Assembly (NCBI GenBank): GCA_000697475.1
Contig: JNEU01000557.1
Span: 1 to 53,741, forward strand
Direction of reading: 5' to 3'
DNA length: 53,741 nt
Source: Lichtheimia corymbifera B2541
Lineage: Eukaryota; Mucoromycota; Mucoromycetes; Mucorales; Lichtheimiaceae
Both the position numbers and the translations under genes were made by a program. This document shows positions 1 to 11,476 of the stretch, piece by piece (position 1 is the first letter of the stretch; every line of letters begins with the position of its first letter). A model generated the notes under the pieces. The model was not told where the DNA came from and made no database searches. It worked only from the letters and a program-made list of their open reading frames with translations.

Positions 1-2
1 GA

Positions 3-110
3 ACCCTTTTCCTTTTGATGCTGGCAATTACTAGAAGCTCTTTTACTAGCATCTTCCACATCATTCATAGAACCTATACATTGAACATATATATATATCA
101 TGAATATCCT
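3..110 (+). other. Partial secreted-peptide-like ORF at left edge
   Basis: An open frame enters from outside the window and ends at a TAG near 110. Its first codons (LFLLMLAITRSSFT) form a hydrophobic stretch like the end of a signal peptide. They resemble the start of the small ORF at 713 (LLLMLVIATSSFT), and most differences between the two are at synonymous positions. The rest is AT-rich and looks non-coding. It may be the remnant of a duplicated small secreted protein; function is unknown. Confidence 0.2.
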
Positions 111-712
111 TAGCAATAAAGATCATCACTTATTACAGCAATATCAAAAGTATTATCATTGGCCACTGATCTAATCAGCCGTACGATAACGACATCGTTT
201 TGCTTTTGTATCCACATATGTGTCGTTTTGAGGATAGTAGCCTTGCTATATCAAGCACTGAACAATAGCAAATATGATTATGGATCGAAAGATGATGTCT
301 TTCTTTTTGGGTGCCTTTGTATTAATGTATATTCTAATTAAGCGACAAATAAAAGGTGTGGTACTACGCACTAATCTTGAGACGACAGATGAATATGATC
401 AAGAAGGATAATGGTGCCACATAGGCAAACAGACAATGGAAATAAAGAGAATGTAACATAGTGATTTATCCTATTATATGATCCACTATTTATATTGCTG
501 GGTGGTGCTAAATTATATGGTTGCTGAAGATCAGATGATAGTATACAACAAAATAATACCGACCAAGATCCAATATGTTGTTACCATATCTCCTGTATGT
601 TATTTTCGATATTGAATAATTAAACACGTATGAAATAAAGAAGATAGTACACGAATTGATAAGGTTTATTCAACATACGTTATATCAGTAACGTCCTGGA
701 TTCGACACATGT

Positions 713-901
713 ATGCGTCTTCTTCTGATGTTAGTAATTGCTACGAGCTCCTTTACGGAGACAATGCACAATACTAAATCAATAGCTTATAATACAATGT
801 TTGGCTTACATAGCAACGAGATCGAAGGTGATGCAGCTTCAACGGCTGATACACCAACCCACCACCATACGCAGAGCACCGTTTTTTTGCAGATAGCGTA
901 A
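713..901 (+). CDS. Hypothetical small secreted protein (62 aa)
   Basis: A short ORF opens with ATG at 713 and encodes a basic residue, a hydrophobic run (LLLMLVIA) and a polar body, which is the layout of a signal peptide plus small mature peptide. No cysteine pattern or known domain is visible. Its N-terminal codons are about 76% identical in DNA to positions 13-45, which suggests a local duplication. It may also continue through an intron that I did not resolve. This is a weak call: no family is recognised, and the flanking kilobase otherwise lacks coding signal. Confidence 0.25.
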   Translation: MRLLLMLVIATSSFTETMHNTKSIAYNTMFGLHSNEIEGDAASTADTPTHHHTQSTVFLQIA

Positions 902-1251
902 GGATGTCCATCCCAAGCGTAATTCAAATATGTTCCTCATCTTTGGCTGGTTATACGTGCTACGATTGTTGTCAATCGGTGTCTACGATGAACATGGGTA
1001 TTTAAGGTAGTATACTAGTACTAGATATGAATAGAGCCTTCCAATGCTATGTGCGTAAGTGGTAAATTTTGCTTATTTAATTTAGAGAATGTCGAATCAA
1101 AATATATAACACTAGATTTTGCTAGAGCAATTGACGTTTTGTGTGGCAAAATTGATGCATTGTTCCATCTGGGCTTCAATAAACGATTATCCAAAGCGGG
1201 TGGTGCAAATAGCCCAGGCCTCCTCCATTTATTGACTAGACCCCCGTTCCA
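902..1251. other. Spacer before OCIA-domain gene
   Basis: The open frame at 1049-1255 ends four bases after the start codon of the next gene but is in another frame, and I see no family resemblance. It is treated as 5' flank or UTR. Confidence 0.4.
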
Positions 1252-2296
1252 ATGAATGAAGCTGTGTATAAACGTGTTCGCGATCGCGTCAAGGAATACA
1301 ATTTGTCAGAGCAAGAGATCCGAGCCATCGACAAGGCTAGACGAGAAGTCAATACTCACAGTACGTCGATTCCTTTGGTCAAATTCTGAGCATATAAACG
1401 CTGACATTGTGGTTTGTCATAGCTACCTTGGGTGGATTTACTGGCGCATTAGCTGCTTTCTTCTTAGGTATATTGGTCCGGGACTATCAATGGCCCACGA
1501 GCTAACAGTGCAAGCAGGTAAACGGAAGCGGTTTGCGCCGTTGCAAGTTTTTGCCCTTGCAGGTGGAGGTTTCCTTATAGGTTCCCAAATGGGCCTTATA
1601 TCAGGTTCGCTGGCGGGTGTGAGAGCTATCAAAGAATTGCCAGATCCACAACGCTTAGTCAATCTTGTCCGTGAAGTACAGTAAGTTATTGTACTATGAA
1701 AAGGCTATGTCTTGTCAACTTACATGTGACCTACAGAAAAGAAATGATACAGTCCCGTGGCCAACCATCCGCTTTACCGCAGGCACCGCAACGAACAATT
1801 GATTCTGATGCTACACAAGGCGATGGTGTAGACAACTCTTATTTCAACGAATTCTCATTGGATGATCAAGAAGACCATAACAGGCTGTCAAATGAGTTTG
1901 AAAGCGACAAAGATGGTATGTGTGGATCAATTCAAGGTAGTAAAATATCGGAACATTCATAACGTATTCGCGTTTGCAGCACCTGAAAAGCAACAAGAGC
2001 TCTTAAATTCAGTACTTCAGCAACAAAATCAGCATCAAAAACCACGTCAAGAAAGCGCCTGGGATAAGATACGGGCTCAAAATGCACCTGATAACACATG
2101 GGCTCGACTACGGATGGAAGCACAAAAGAATCCCGATGGTATCGATGGTCGCACTCAAATGCGTGCTGATGTTACAAAGGGCTTACAAGAAAGGAGTAAG
2201 AACGAAGTGGACAGTCTCCCAAGGACTCGTGAGGAAGTAGAACACCGCCACAATGGTCCTGTACGTACTAATCGTTGGGGTGACCCTATTGAATAA
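1252..2296 (+). CDS. OCIA-domain-containing mitochondrial membrane protein
   Basis: Five exons (1252-1360, 1423-1467, 1518-1680, 1737-1915, 1980-2296) join in phase to 270 aa. The first half has an acidic/basic helix (LSEQEIRAIDKARRE), then two glycine-rich hydrophobic helices (GGFTGALAAFFLG and FALAGGGFLIGSQMGLISG), the layout of the OCIA domain of OCIAD1-like proteins, which are inner mitochondrial membrane or endosomal proteins. The C-terminal half is polar and Q-rich, with a repeated W-(D/A)-(K/R)-(I/L)-R motif (SAWDKIRAQ, TWARLRME) and RWGDP near the end, as often seen in fungal members. The start is the first ATG in frame, after two upstream stops. It is convergent with the SET gene on the right, 220 bp between stops. 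The family call rests on remembered pattern; the exon structure is stronger than the name. Confidence 0.72.
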
Positions 2297-2488
2297 AGCA
2301 TCAATGGTGGATTGATAGATATTGTACTCCAGTATTATGAACTGCACTTTATATGCGTTTGATGACCCTACACTTTCCTGATATTTCCTCCCATCAAACA
2401 AACCAAAAAAGCTCTTTTATACTTCTTCATGCAACCATATTATCTAATATATACATTTGCCTCTAATCCCCTCACAAAATAAATTGTA

Positions 2489-2539
2489 TTGCAGCTTATA
2501 AAGACACACTTGCAGCTTATAAAGACACACTTGCAGCTT
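2489..2539. repeat. 21-bp tandem repeat over the SET gene stop codon
   Basis: The unit ttgcagcttataaagacacac occurs at 2489-2509 and 2510-2530, with a further 9 bp of a third copy at 2531-2539. On the minus strand each copy encodes AASVSL followed by TAA, so the C-terminus and stop are duplicated in frame and the first stop is used. Confidence 0.9.
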
Positions 2540-4325
2540 GCTCCATGACAGATTTTGTCTTTGGGTGACAGGCACCAAAAACGACCGAGCGAACTTGGAT
2601 GGCATGATCAAATGCACTTTTTGCTTCGTTGCGATAGCGCTTCTCCAATGGACGACGACCGAGAGCACTGCACTTGTCTGCCATTGCCTTGCATAGCTCT
2701 CCAAGATTTTGGTAAAAGTCTGATATCTCAGCTGTGTTTCTCGGCAGGTATTGTTCAGCATATTTCTCCATGGTTTCGACAATAAATCGGTTCACATCGA
2801 TAGCGCCCGCAATATCATCATTATGTCGTAGGCAGTTCATGAGTGGAATGGATGCATTTAGTCTCAATGCATTTTGTGGGTGTAGATTGCCAGCCGCGTG
2901 AGACGAGGCTTTGGCTAATGACTGGAGCTTGGACTGTGCTCGTCGGTAGTCGCGATATTTCCGTAAAGATATCATTCCTTCCATGTAGACCTTTTGCGCT
3001 TGTTCGAAAGTGGTTTGCAACGAGCGAGCAGCTGTTTTGTTGCTGCATTTGGCACACTTGTATTCTGCATTCTCGCTTATTTTGACGGGTAAGTCGCCAG
3101 CTTGTATGTTATCCATGGTGGAAGGTGGAATCACATAAACATCTTCATGACACGCTTCACAAACGACACCAGTCAAGTAGCGATCTGTCGATGTTTCAAT
3201 AGGTGAGGTGCACCGCTTACATTTGCACCAAAAGTGTTTGGATCCAAGCAAAATCTGCCGACGTTCATCGCGCGGTGCGTACAGATCAATATAGCTTACA
3301 GTCAACTCCTCCTCGCGACTGACAGGACGAATGGTGCGAAATGCTAGCTGACCATTTTGCAGACCCACAAATGCACAATTGGGGTTACACGCATGGTTGA
3401 AGAACATGGCACCTAGTGGAAACAAGCCAAAAGCAACATCTGTGTTACGCCCTTGGCCATCTCCGAGACCGTGTGCGTTTGAATTAATCCTATTAACCGA
3501 TATCGTCAACACTGCCATACATAGGTATTGTAACTTGTGCCATACTGTTTACCTGCAAGCTAACGTTACAAAATCATCCACAGGTATACGCATTGATTCT
3601 GGCCACCCTGACATGAGACGTTCCGATGCCTCGGCTACCACTCGTATAAACGCTTTGTCTGCTTGTTCACGGTGACTAATGAGATCATTGGTGCACCAAA
3701 AAGGTGTGGGGCGCTCAACTTCATTCGAACGTGGTTGTTCAAATGCATCATTATTTTCAGCGTCGCGTTGTCGACGTGCAAGCAGAAGACTAATGAGTCG
3801 CAGCAGGTCCGGCTCAACACTTGTAGCATGGCCAATGCTATCAATCTGCCTCAAAGCTGAGCAAACCAGTGTGTGCGTATCATCACGCTCCAGACATGTT
3901 TCCGAGCAATAAAAGGCTTTACGACAATCCTGACACATTAACTTCGTTGTCAACACATCGAGACATACGTGGCAGTGCTGATCTGCGAACTCTGAGCGAA
4001 CCACGTACGCTGTTGCTTGCTCCAAACAAACAGTAGTGCCTTCTTTCAATTCCTCGGCAGCAGCAGCATGTCGTCCTTTGGTTTTGGTGTTGCGTAGTAT
4101 GACTGGGAAACTTTGCATTGCTTGTTTGTAATACGGATTCACTTCAGCAGGTGTTCCTCGTGAAGGCTTTTTCTTTTTCTTTTTCTTGACACTAGTGGTA
4201 TTATCACCGGTTGTCGTTGTTGTATCGGGGTTGGCATCGTTGCTGTTAGGTGAGTGATTGGAAACCTCCCTGCACTGTTCTTTTGATGCTGGATGATCGT
4301 CGATTTGTGTAATGGATGATGGCAT
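2517..4325 (-). CDS. MYND-SET (SMYD-type) protein lysine methyltransferase
   Basis: Two exons (4325-3553 and 3489-2517; 63-bp intron) give 581 aa. The N-terminus is low-complexity with a lysine run. A MYND zinc finger follows at about residues 120-155 (CHVC, CQDC, FYC, then a final H and C). The SET core spans the intron: LACRINSNA, GLFPLG, the substrate/AdoMet motif NHACNPNC, the catalytic-region tyrosine in LTVSYIDLY, and a post-SET WCKCKRC cysteine cluster. The C-terminal half is helical and TPR-like, as in SMYD3-type enzymes. Such enzymes methylate histone or non-histone lysines in cytoplasm and nucleus; the substrate cannot be told here. Only the acceptor at 3490 restores the conserved C-R-I-N junction. 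A 21-bp tandem duplication covers the stop codon. Confidence 0.86.
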
Positions 4326-5192
4326 GGGTCAAAAATCTTTTGGAAAAAAAACAAAGGTGGTAGACTTCTCATCCAGGGCTACGATTGATCTATAAAAAAA
4401 ATCCAGATTCTACCGATTCGACCTCACCAGATGACGTAGCGGCATCAAGGTTTTCTTTCCGTGAACACGTTTCACAAATCACATACAAACAACAACCGGA
4501 ATATATGACATCCTATATCGTCATGGTATTATATACTTGCCTATTTACTAGTTATCAATGCCAAAAGCTTTCATTTGAGCTAGAACCTGCGAGAAACGAA
4601 ACTTGCAGTTTCTCGGTACAGCTTACCGTGTAACCATCGAACTTAAAACCCCGCAAGGAAGTTGCTGTGCGATGGTTTGGTCAAATGAACGCAACGTAAT
4701 CAATCCAAGAGAGAATTGCAATATATAGATATGGACTATAGTAGATAAACCAGTAAAATGATTTCACAAGAACCCCATTCGCCGGATAATGCCCTTTTAA
4801 TAATGGGACACCTCATGCACCACCAGCTTTATCTTATGCTAGATGCGACCTGCTTACAAGTGGACATTGGATAGAGCATGGCCCATCTCCTCGTACTATA
4901 TTATAGATATGGTTACCGGTAATGGATGAATCAAGTCATATTAAGCGCGGTATTGGTTGAAGATGCATTAAGCTTAATGCCCAATACTTAATGGAGACCT
5001 TACAGCACAAAACCTCCATATGCTACGTGAGAAACTTTTTAGTAGGAAAGAGCGGGGGAAGAGGGTAATGTTTGCTCCAATATATAAATGTTCTCGTCTC
5101 TATGATTTCAGCTAAAGACGAAAAACCCAAGTACTTCTGATGTAGTGATTGAGCCAAGCGAATTTATTTCATGTATTGACATCATTCCAGCT
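4326..5192. other. Intergenic region, no gene seen
   Basis: About 870 bp between the SET gene start and the small membrane protein's stop (both minus strand). It is AT-rich. An ORF at 4385-4633 on the plus strand shows no family resemblance or splice logic. It presumably holds the SET gene promoter. Confidence 0.6.
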
Positions 5193-5540
5193 TTAAATAC
5201 GAAGACCACCATTCCATTTAGCGTAAGCAAGTACAAGCACTACTCCCGTGACAACGCCTAGATACATTCCGCGATTACTATTTTGTCTTTTCATACACTA
5301 CTAGCATAGGTCTGTTTAAATACCTTGATAGAAGCCAAGTGCGCAAGGTGACGTTAAATAATTCTCTGCTTCATGCATTTTTGGTCCAGCTTTGCGACGC
5401 AAATCGTCAAGTTCAGCACGGAGGCGAGACACTTCATCTTGGGCAAAGCCAGATGCCTTTTCAATGTTCTCTTGAGCGATACCAGAAGCCTTATCAATAT
5501 TCTGATTAACCTTCTTCTCAGTGTCTTTGGAGGTTGACAT
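5193..5540 (-). CDS. Small tail-anchored protein, OM14-C/coiled-coil type
   Basis: Two exons (5540-5324 and 5257-5193) give 93 aa. The first about 55 residues are a charged amphipathic helix with two near-repeats (NIDKASGIAQ, NIEKASGFAQ) and a heptad stretch (VSRLRAELDDLRRKAG). A segment with SPCALGFYQG leads into one hydrophobic helix (VVTGVVLVLAYA) and a short tail ending KWNGGLRI. The acceptor at 5258 is chosen because nearer acceptors give stops. The layout resembles fungal mitochondrial outer-membrane OM14-like proteins, but I cannot confirm this. It could be another stress- or LEA-like small membrane protein. It is divergent from the PUF gene. Confidence 0.5.
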
Positions 5541-6210
5541 AGTTTATAAAAATACGATAAAAGGAAGAAGGGTTAAAACGATGTCTGAAGAAGTGCAGGG
5601 TTTTAAGAGTTTCGGATGCATGATACAAACATGGACGAAACCAATCAATTTCGAGCAAGATGCATACGCCCCTGTCGCCTTGCATTAATGAAATACCAGT
5701 GCATGACGCATATGCTTAACCGGATTTCCAGCAGACATATCGTGGTGAATAACGTGTGAAGATACAGTAGAAACTATATATACGCATATCGCTTCCAAAT
5801 TCGGTTGCGTAAATCAGCAGTCAAACCACTCTTCATATTACACTGTTCGATCATACATTTAATACTGGTGAGCATTAAATTGAATGGGGCTCAGGTATAA
5901 GTTTGGAGATGTCCTCTATAAAGTGACCCTAGATTACTCGTTTCAATGATATAATGGTCGTGTGCTTTCAGCTAGCTGTCTCTTTTTTTTTTTTCAAGCG
6001 GGCCAATGACTGTTGACCGGCTTTTCATTTTCAGAAAGACTAGACTGACTGCCAGGAGCAGAGCGATTTGTATTCTTGAAACCCTCACTTTCACTCTCCC
6101 AAAGGAAAGCTTTGCACGCTTCAACTGCTGCAAATTCAACTCGGGATTCTTCATCAGGAGACTTCCAAGCCTCTTGTGGAAACTCAACAGCTTTACAACT
6201 TTACTTCAAC
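5541..6210. other. Divergent promoter region
   Basis: 670 bp separate two divergent starts. A TATATA-rich stretch lies near 5775-5785. A run of T at 5983-5994 and the CT-rich segment to 6200 look like the PUF gene's 5' leader. No RNA gene was recognised. Confidence 0.5.
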
Positions 6211-9200
6211 ATGATGCACAAGTTATTGGACGATCGCAGCTCAATGTCCCCCAGTACACCTCACAAATCCAATCTGCATCAGCCAAGAGCAAAGAATCCC
6301 TCACAAGGACAGGTAATTGTTTGTTTTTATTTAGCGGATAAAAAAAGTTAAAGGCTGTTCAAAGCTACTGCTTGGTTGTGTTTGTTCTCTAATTTTTTTT
6401 TGTTTATCATGACAGCTTGCGGCTCTTTTACACGAAAAGTTGGACTATGAATATGATCTATTTGCACCTACAGAAACTGCGTCGTCCGCCTCATTGTTCC
6501 AAGAGGATAACAATCGCCCAAACAGTGCGCCACCTGTAGATCTTGGTAAACTTGAACCAGGTTTGCATCCACATATGCAACCTTGGCAACTGTGGGAAAG
6601 GAGCCCTGCATCAGATAGCCGTGGTAGGAATGTCAGGTGTATTATCAGAATTACATCCATTGACTCTTGACAATAGAATATATGTTACCAGGTGCCCGGA
6701 AAGAGACCACAGGTGCCACTGGACGGCCGTATCAAAAATATGATGATATTATGCAGAAGGTAAGTACTTGTTAGCATATAGAATTGTTGTATTTTACTCA
6801 TAACATGGTGGTAGGATTTCTCTACTGGCTCATCTTCCCTGAATGGCCTTTCACGTCCTCGCTCTCAGCTCGCACGTTCAACTACACCGATCATGGAGAA
6901 TGCAGGCTTTGATCCGTCACAGAAGCGTTATCCTGAGCATGCCATGGATCTTGGTGGCTATCAGAAACAGACAACATCATCATTTGATCTAATGGATAGC
7001 CATGTAAAGAATGCCAATGTACTTAATCGTAGCCATCATTTCCAACATGCTATCCCAACACCACCATTGAATCCAAACCTGAGTCAGCATTCGCCTCCAC
7101 TGCGATCAAGCTCAACACCTCCCAGACCTAACGGAGTTGGCATTCACACACAAGGAAATATGCCGGATCAGACGGACCAACTTGGCAAACAATTAGGTAC
7201 CATGATGCTTAATGATGAGGTATGTCGGAAGTAATTACCTTCGAATCATTGTCTTCAAGCTACTGATAATATCAATGCTTAGGATATATATGGTTTGCCT
7301 GATCAACAATCAAGTCCCTATTGGCAACGTCAGCAGCAATCTCCTGTGCCAAATTATTACGATGGAAGTGCTTTATCCGCAGCACCTGGTCTTCTCTTAC
7401 CTTCAGGTCTTGATCTTTCGGGTGACGATGCGTTAACTTATGGGCGACTTGATTACATGGATCCTGCAGGATATGGTAGGCATGGGTCACTATTTTTGAG
7501 GAAGATTGATGGCTAATATCCTACAATAGGCATGCCAATGAATGACCGAAAATTATTGCAACAACAATTACTTATCCAGCAACAACAACAGCAACTTCTT
7601 GCAGCAAGACAACAGCTATTGCTTCAACAGCAGATGCAGACGCTGGACTCTCCACAATTGAATCGCTTGCGTGCCATGGCTCCTAACAACCCACCGCTAC
7701 GTGTATCCCAAGATATGGCTCTCAGTATTCAAAGCAGGCTTTTGACAGAATTCAGAAACTCGAAGAGCAAAAAATACGAGCTTAAGGTAAGTCTTCATTG
7801 TTTATCCTCAAATGCATATAGCTCACATATGGACACAGGATATTGCTGGCCACATTGTTGAGTTTAGCGGTGATCAGCACGGGTCTCGATTCATTCAACA
7901 AAAGTTGGAAACAGCTAACAGCGAGGAAAAGCAAATGGTGTTTGAGGAGGTTCTTCCTAACGCGCTCCAATTGATGACCGATGTGTTTGGAAACTACGTC
8001 TTGCAAAAGTTTTTTGAGCATGGCAATCAAGCCCAAAAGACTATTCTCGCCAAGCAAATGGAGGGCCATGTGGTGTCGCTATCATTACAAATGTACGGGT
8101 GCCGCGTAGTTCAAAAGGTTGGTATAAATGGATAGAACGATTGAAACAGCATTGCTAATTCTACGTATCTATAAGGCATTAGAACATGTATTGACCGAGC
8201 AGCAAGCAAGACTTGTTAGTGAATTGGATGGTTGTGTTTTGAAATGCATTAAAGACCAAAACGGCAATCATGTTATCCAAAAGGTAAACTTATAAATTTG
8301 TTATTGAGAAATGCTACTTACACTTTTGTTTCCACTTTGCAAGGCTATTGAGCGTGTTCCTGCGCAATATATTCAGTTTATCATTGATGCATTCCATGGT
8401 CAAGTGTATAATTTGGCAACCCATCCTTACGGGTGTCGTGTTATCCAGCGGATGTTCGAGCACTGCAGCCAAGTGGAAACAGTAAGTGCTATTGTACGCA
8501 CTAAGTAGGAAGTGTATCTCTTGACGTAATATTTCCAGACTCCTCTTTTAGAGGAATTGCATCGATGCACCCAACAATTGGTACAAGATCAGTATGGAAA
8601 TTATGTAAGCTACAATGGAAGGTTACAATTACTGGGTTACTGATTTAAAATGTACGTGTATTCAGGTGATTCAACATATACTTGAACGAGGACGACCTGC
8701 TGATAAATCGGCAATCATCGCCAAGATCAGAGGCCAAGTTCTTCCTTTGAGCAAGCACAAGTTTGCAAGCAACGTGGTAGAAAAATGTGTCGATTTTGGT
8801 ACCAAATACGAGCGTCAAGAGTTAATTGAAGAGGTGCTGCAAAGCAGACCTGATGGGTAAGGCGTGAAAATATAGAGGAAAGACGGTTCATAGGGCTTTT
8901 CTCACTCCAATCTTCTGTTGTCTTTATAGTTCTTGCCCTTTGGTGATCATGATGAAAGACCAATACGCCAATTATGTGGTGCAGAAAATGTTGGATGTAG
9001 TTGACCAAGATCAACGCGGCCTTTTGATTGCTCGGATTAGACCCCATCTACAGTCTTTAAAGCGTTTTACGTATGGCCGTCATCTGCTGCTTAGTAAGTT
9101 AAAGGGGATATCACTAGGGAATTGGAAACTGACTTCAATTTTACAGAAGTGGAAAAATTGTTGCAAGCAACCGGCTTGGGTGGTTTGGAGACGGATATTG

Positions 9201-9250
9201 ACGGTGTCGCTGGATCTGGTGTATGTGATACAACCGTTACAAAGCAGTGA
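6211..9250 (+). CDS. Pumilio/PUF-family RNA-binding protein
   Basis: Thirteen exons (6211-6312, 6416-6623, 6692-6759, 6815-7219, 7283-7475, 7530-7786, 7839-8117, 8176-8283, 8344-8481, 8539-8604, 8666-8856, 8930-9093, 9147-9250) join in phase to 760 aa. The N-terminal half is disordered, rich in S, P and Q with a poly-Q patch at about 415-440. The C-terminal half holds a full eight-repeat PUM-homology domain. RNA-contact residues read off in order are: R1 S/R/Q, R2 N/Y/Q, R3 C/R/Q, R4 N/H/Q, R5 C/R/Q, R6 N/Y/Q, R7 S/N/E, R8 N/Y/Q. This is the set known from animal PUM1/2, so the expected target is UGUANAUA in 3' UTRs. PUF proteins recruit deadenylases and repress translation in the cytoplasm. 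Several introns fall between repeats. It is convergent with NUP42. Confidence 0.95.
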
Positions 9251-9542
9251 ACAGCCGTCTAGTATCAATCTCTCGCGTTTTTCTTTCTTTCTTTTGTTGA
9301 TATGGGGGTACCAAATATTCCCACCTGTTTTTGAGATTCTTAAATCTCTTATTGTACATGGATACTGCCGCTCTGATTCTCTCGAGAGCATTCTTTGGAG
9401 ATATTTGTGCTTTTTTTTCATGGATTTTATATATAGTAGACCTTTCCTTGTATCTTGTCTCTTTGTAAATGGAACACACATACCTGTAACATGAAGCCAG
9501 TTGTAAGTAATATCATCATATGCAAGTTTTTATTTGTTGGAG

Positions 9543-10834
9543 TTATCGTAAGCCGATGGGTGGTTCAATTTCTGGGATTTGTTTATATACAAAGCGATCT
9601 TGCTTGAAGGCTATTGCTGCAGGATCATTGTCGGGTAATGAGGGTTGTTGTTGGGTAAAACTATTGCTATTGTTACCAAGGGTAGATGTGGAACCAAAGC
9701 CAGGAACACTACTATTGTTATTTATCCCTAGTGTCGACGTCGTACCAAATGAAGGAGCCGCACCACTGGAACCAAGTGCAGATGTTGATCCAAATGCTGG
9801 AGCTGTACTACTCGAACCTAGAGCTGACGTTGACCCAAAAGCAGGAGCACCACTACCAAGAGCTGATGTTGACCCAAATGCTGGAGCTGTACCACTGGAA
9901 CCAAGAGCTGACGTTGACCCAAATGCTGGAGCTGTACCACTGGAACCAAGAGCTGATGTTGACCCAAATGCTGGAGCTGCACCACTGGACCCAAGAGTTG
10001 ATGTTGATCCAAAAGCAGGAGCTGCACCACTAGAACCAAGGGCTGAAGTTGATCCAAAAGCAGGAGCTGCACCACCAGAACCGAGTGCTGATGTAGATCC
10101 AAAAGCAGGAGCACCAGCGCCTAGAGTTGATGTAGACCCAAATGCTGGTTGACCACCAAATGCAGGTGCTGATGTTGATCCAAACCCTCCCGATCCAAAG
10201 GCTCCTCCCGGCTTTTGACCAAAGGCACCACTTCCGAAACCAGAAGAAGATGAGGTACCGAAGGCTCCTCCCCCTCCCCCTCCGAGGAATGGCTCAAATT
10301 GCTTTCCACTCATAGGACCACCACCAAATGCTGTTGTATTAGTTGACTTCTGCTTTTCATAATGTTGTATGGCTGGAGTGGTATTTTGAAGGATTGCGTT
10401 TACTTGTTGATCCATTTGTTGCTGTGCTTTTTCATGATTTTGTATCTAGTTGGTTGTATGTGAGTTTTATGCCTTGTCGAACCCGCTATTGTAATAGCAT
10501 ACATATTGAGTAGCGTTGCCTGTTGTTCTCATACTCATGTGATATAGCATACGATCTTCTTCACAGGAGAGATCTGTACCAACAATGAGGTTTGGTTCTT
10601 CCTTGGCTGGACCGAATACACTGAGGCGCCAAATAGGTCGTTCATCTTGAAGACTTAATCGTATAGAGCTTTCACTAACAAGTCGTCATTCGAATAAATA
10701 TCTCACCCACTTTGAAACAAATGCAAGTGTACTTACTTGTACTTGTCTGACTGGCTACGTGGATTAACGTGCTCGAAATTACACGAGTTGCCGCGATTAC
10801 AGCGTCCTTCTTGAAAGAACTTGCATAAAACCAT
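9543..10834 (-). CDS. NUP42: Nucleoporin NUP42 (CCCH + FG repeats, GLE1-binding tail)
   Basis: Three exons (10834-10737, 10674-10503, 10445-9543) give 390 aa. The N-terminus is a CCCH zinc finger, CKFFQEGRCNRGNSCNFEH. Next comes a conserved segment (RPIWRLSVFGPAKEEPNL, then a TDLS-C-EEDRMLYH helix region) like the corresponding part of vertebrate NUPL2/hCG1. A coiled-coil-like Q-rich stretch follows, then about 200 residues of FG repeats in a near-perfect 15-residue period (PAFGSTSALGSSG...). The C-terminus (FKQDRFVYKQIPEIEPP) matches the GLE1-binding motif. The protein sits on the cytoplasmic face of the nuclear pore and helps GLE1/DBP5 release mRNA. The exon junctions are supported by the conserved region crossing intron 1. 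Divergent from HOP2. Confidence 0.92.
9760..10160. repeat. 45-bp coding minisatellite in NUP42
   Basis: A tandem array of a roughly 45-bp unit encodes PAFGSTSALGSSG-type FG repeats. Individual copies vary by single bases and by loss of 9-15 bp blocks, as expected for a slipping coding minisatellite. Confidence 0.85.
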
Positions 10835-11476
10835 GGAAAGGAAAAGCTAAAGAATAAAAGGACAGCGGGAAATTCGCTGATTGATATGCGAGAAATCATT
10901 GACAGGGAAAAAATTCAATCCACAAGTACCTGCAAGAAGTCGATATGAAGAAGATGGTCTACTTTTATTGACAGACACATCAGGTCTCAAATACCACGCA
11001 TGATGCTTGTATGGCATCGCCATATTTAGTAAATTAGACATCTTCCTCCATAGAAACCGTGACACTATGCCATCAAGTAGGTGCTAAAGGAGTACTCGTA
11101 TTGTTCAACATTGCTATGGATGAACCTTGCTGGATACTAAGCATGGCATTTCTACTCAAGGTGTGCTATTATCGCTACCAACTATTGGTATTGTCTTAAT
11201 GCATTTAATGTAAGTAGAGTCGCATCCATTTATAGTATCGTCGAATAGAATAAACTCTTGATCAACCTTGTGCACTGTCCAATTGGCGACTCTATAGGTG
11301 CATGTACCAATCTCTACACACTATTATCCCATGCATCGTCTCATATTAGCAATAAAGAGATCACTGTTCTCGTCAGAGCTCTATAGAAGGTGATGATGGC
11401 GGTATCAAAATGCATGATCAAAGTGGGTCAAAATGTATAGCTTTTCTTCTCCTTTGCTCTCGTCTTCTTTTTCAAT
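10835..11476. other. Divergent promoter region NUP42/HOP2
   Basis: 642 bp between two divergent starts. Minus-strand ORFs here do not match a family and are crossed by stops. No further gene seen. Confidence 0.5.

Noticed and set aside
4385..4633. 82-aa plus-strand ORF in the SET gene promoter
   Set aside because: No family resemblance, no start context, and it lies where the divergent regulatory sequence is expected.
9520..10152. 210-aa plus-strand ORF rich in Asp-Pro-Asn-Ala-Gly
   Set aside because: It is the antisense shadow of the NUP42 FG minisatellite; the minus strand carries the real motifs and introns.
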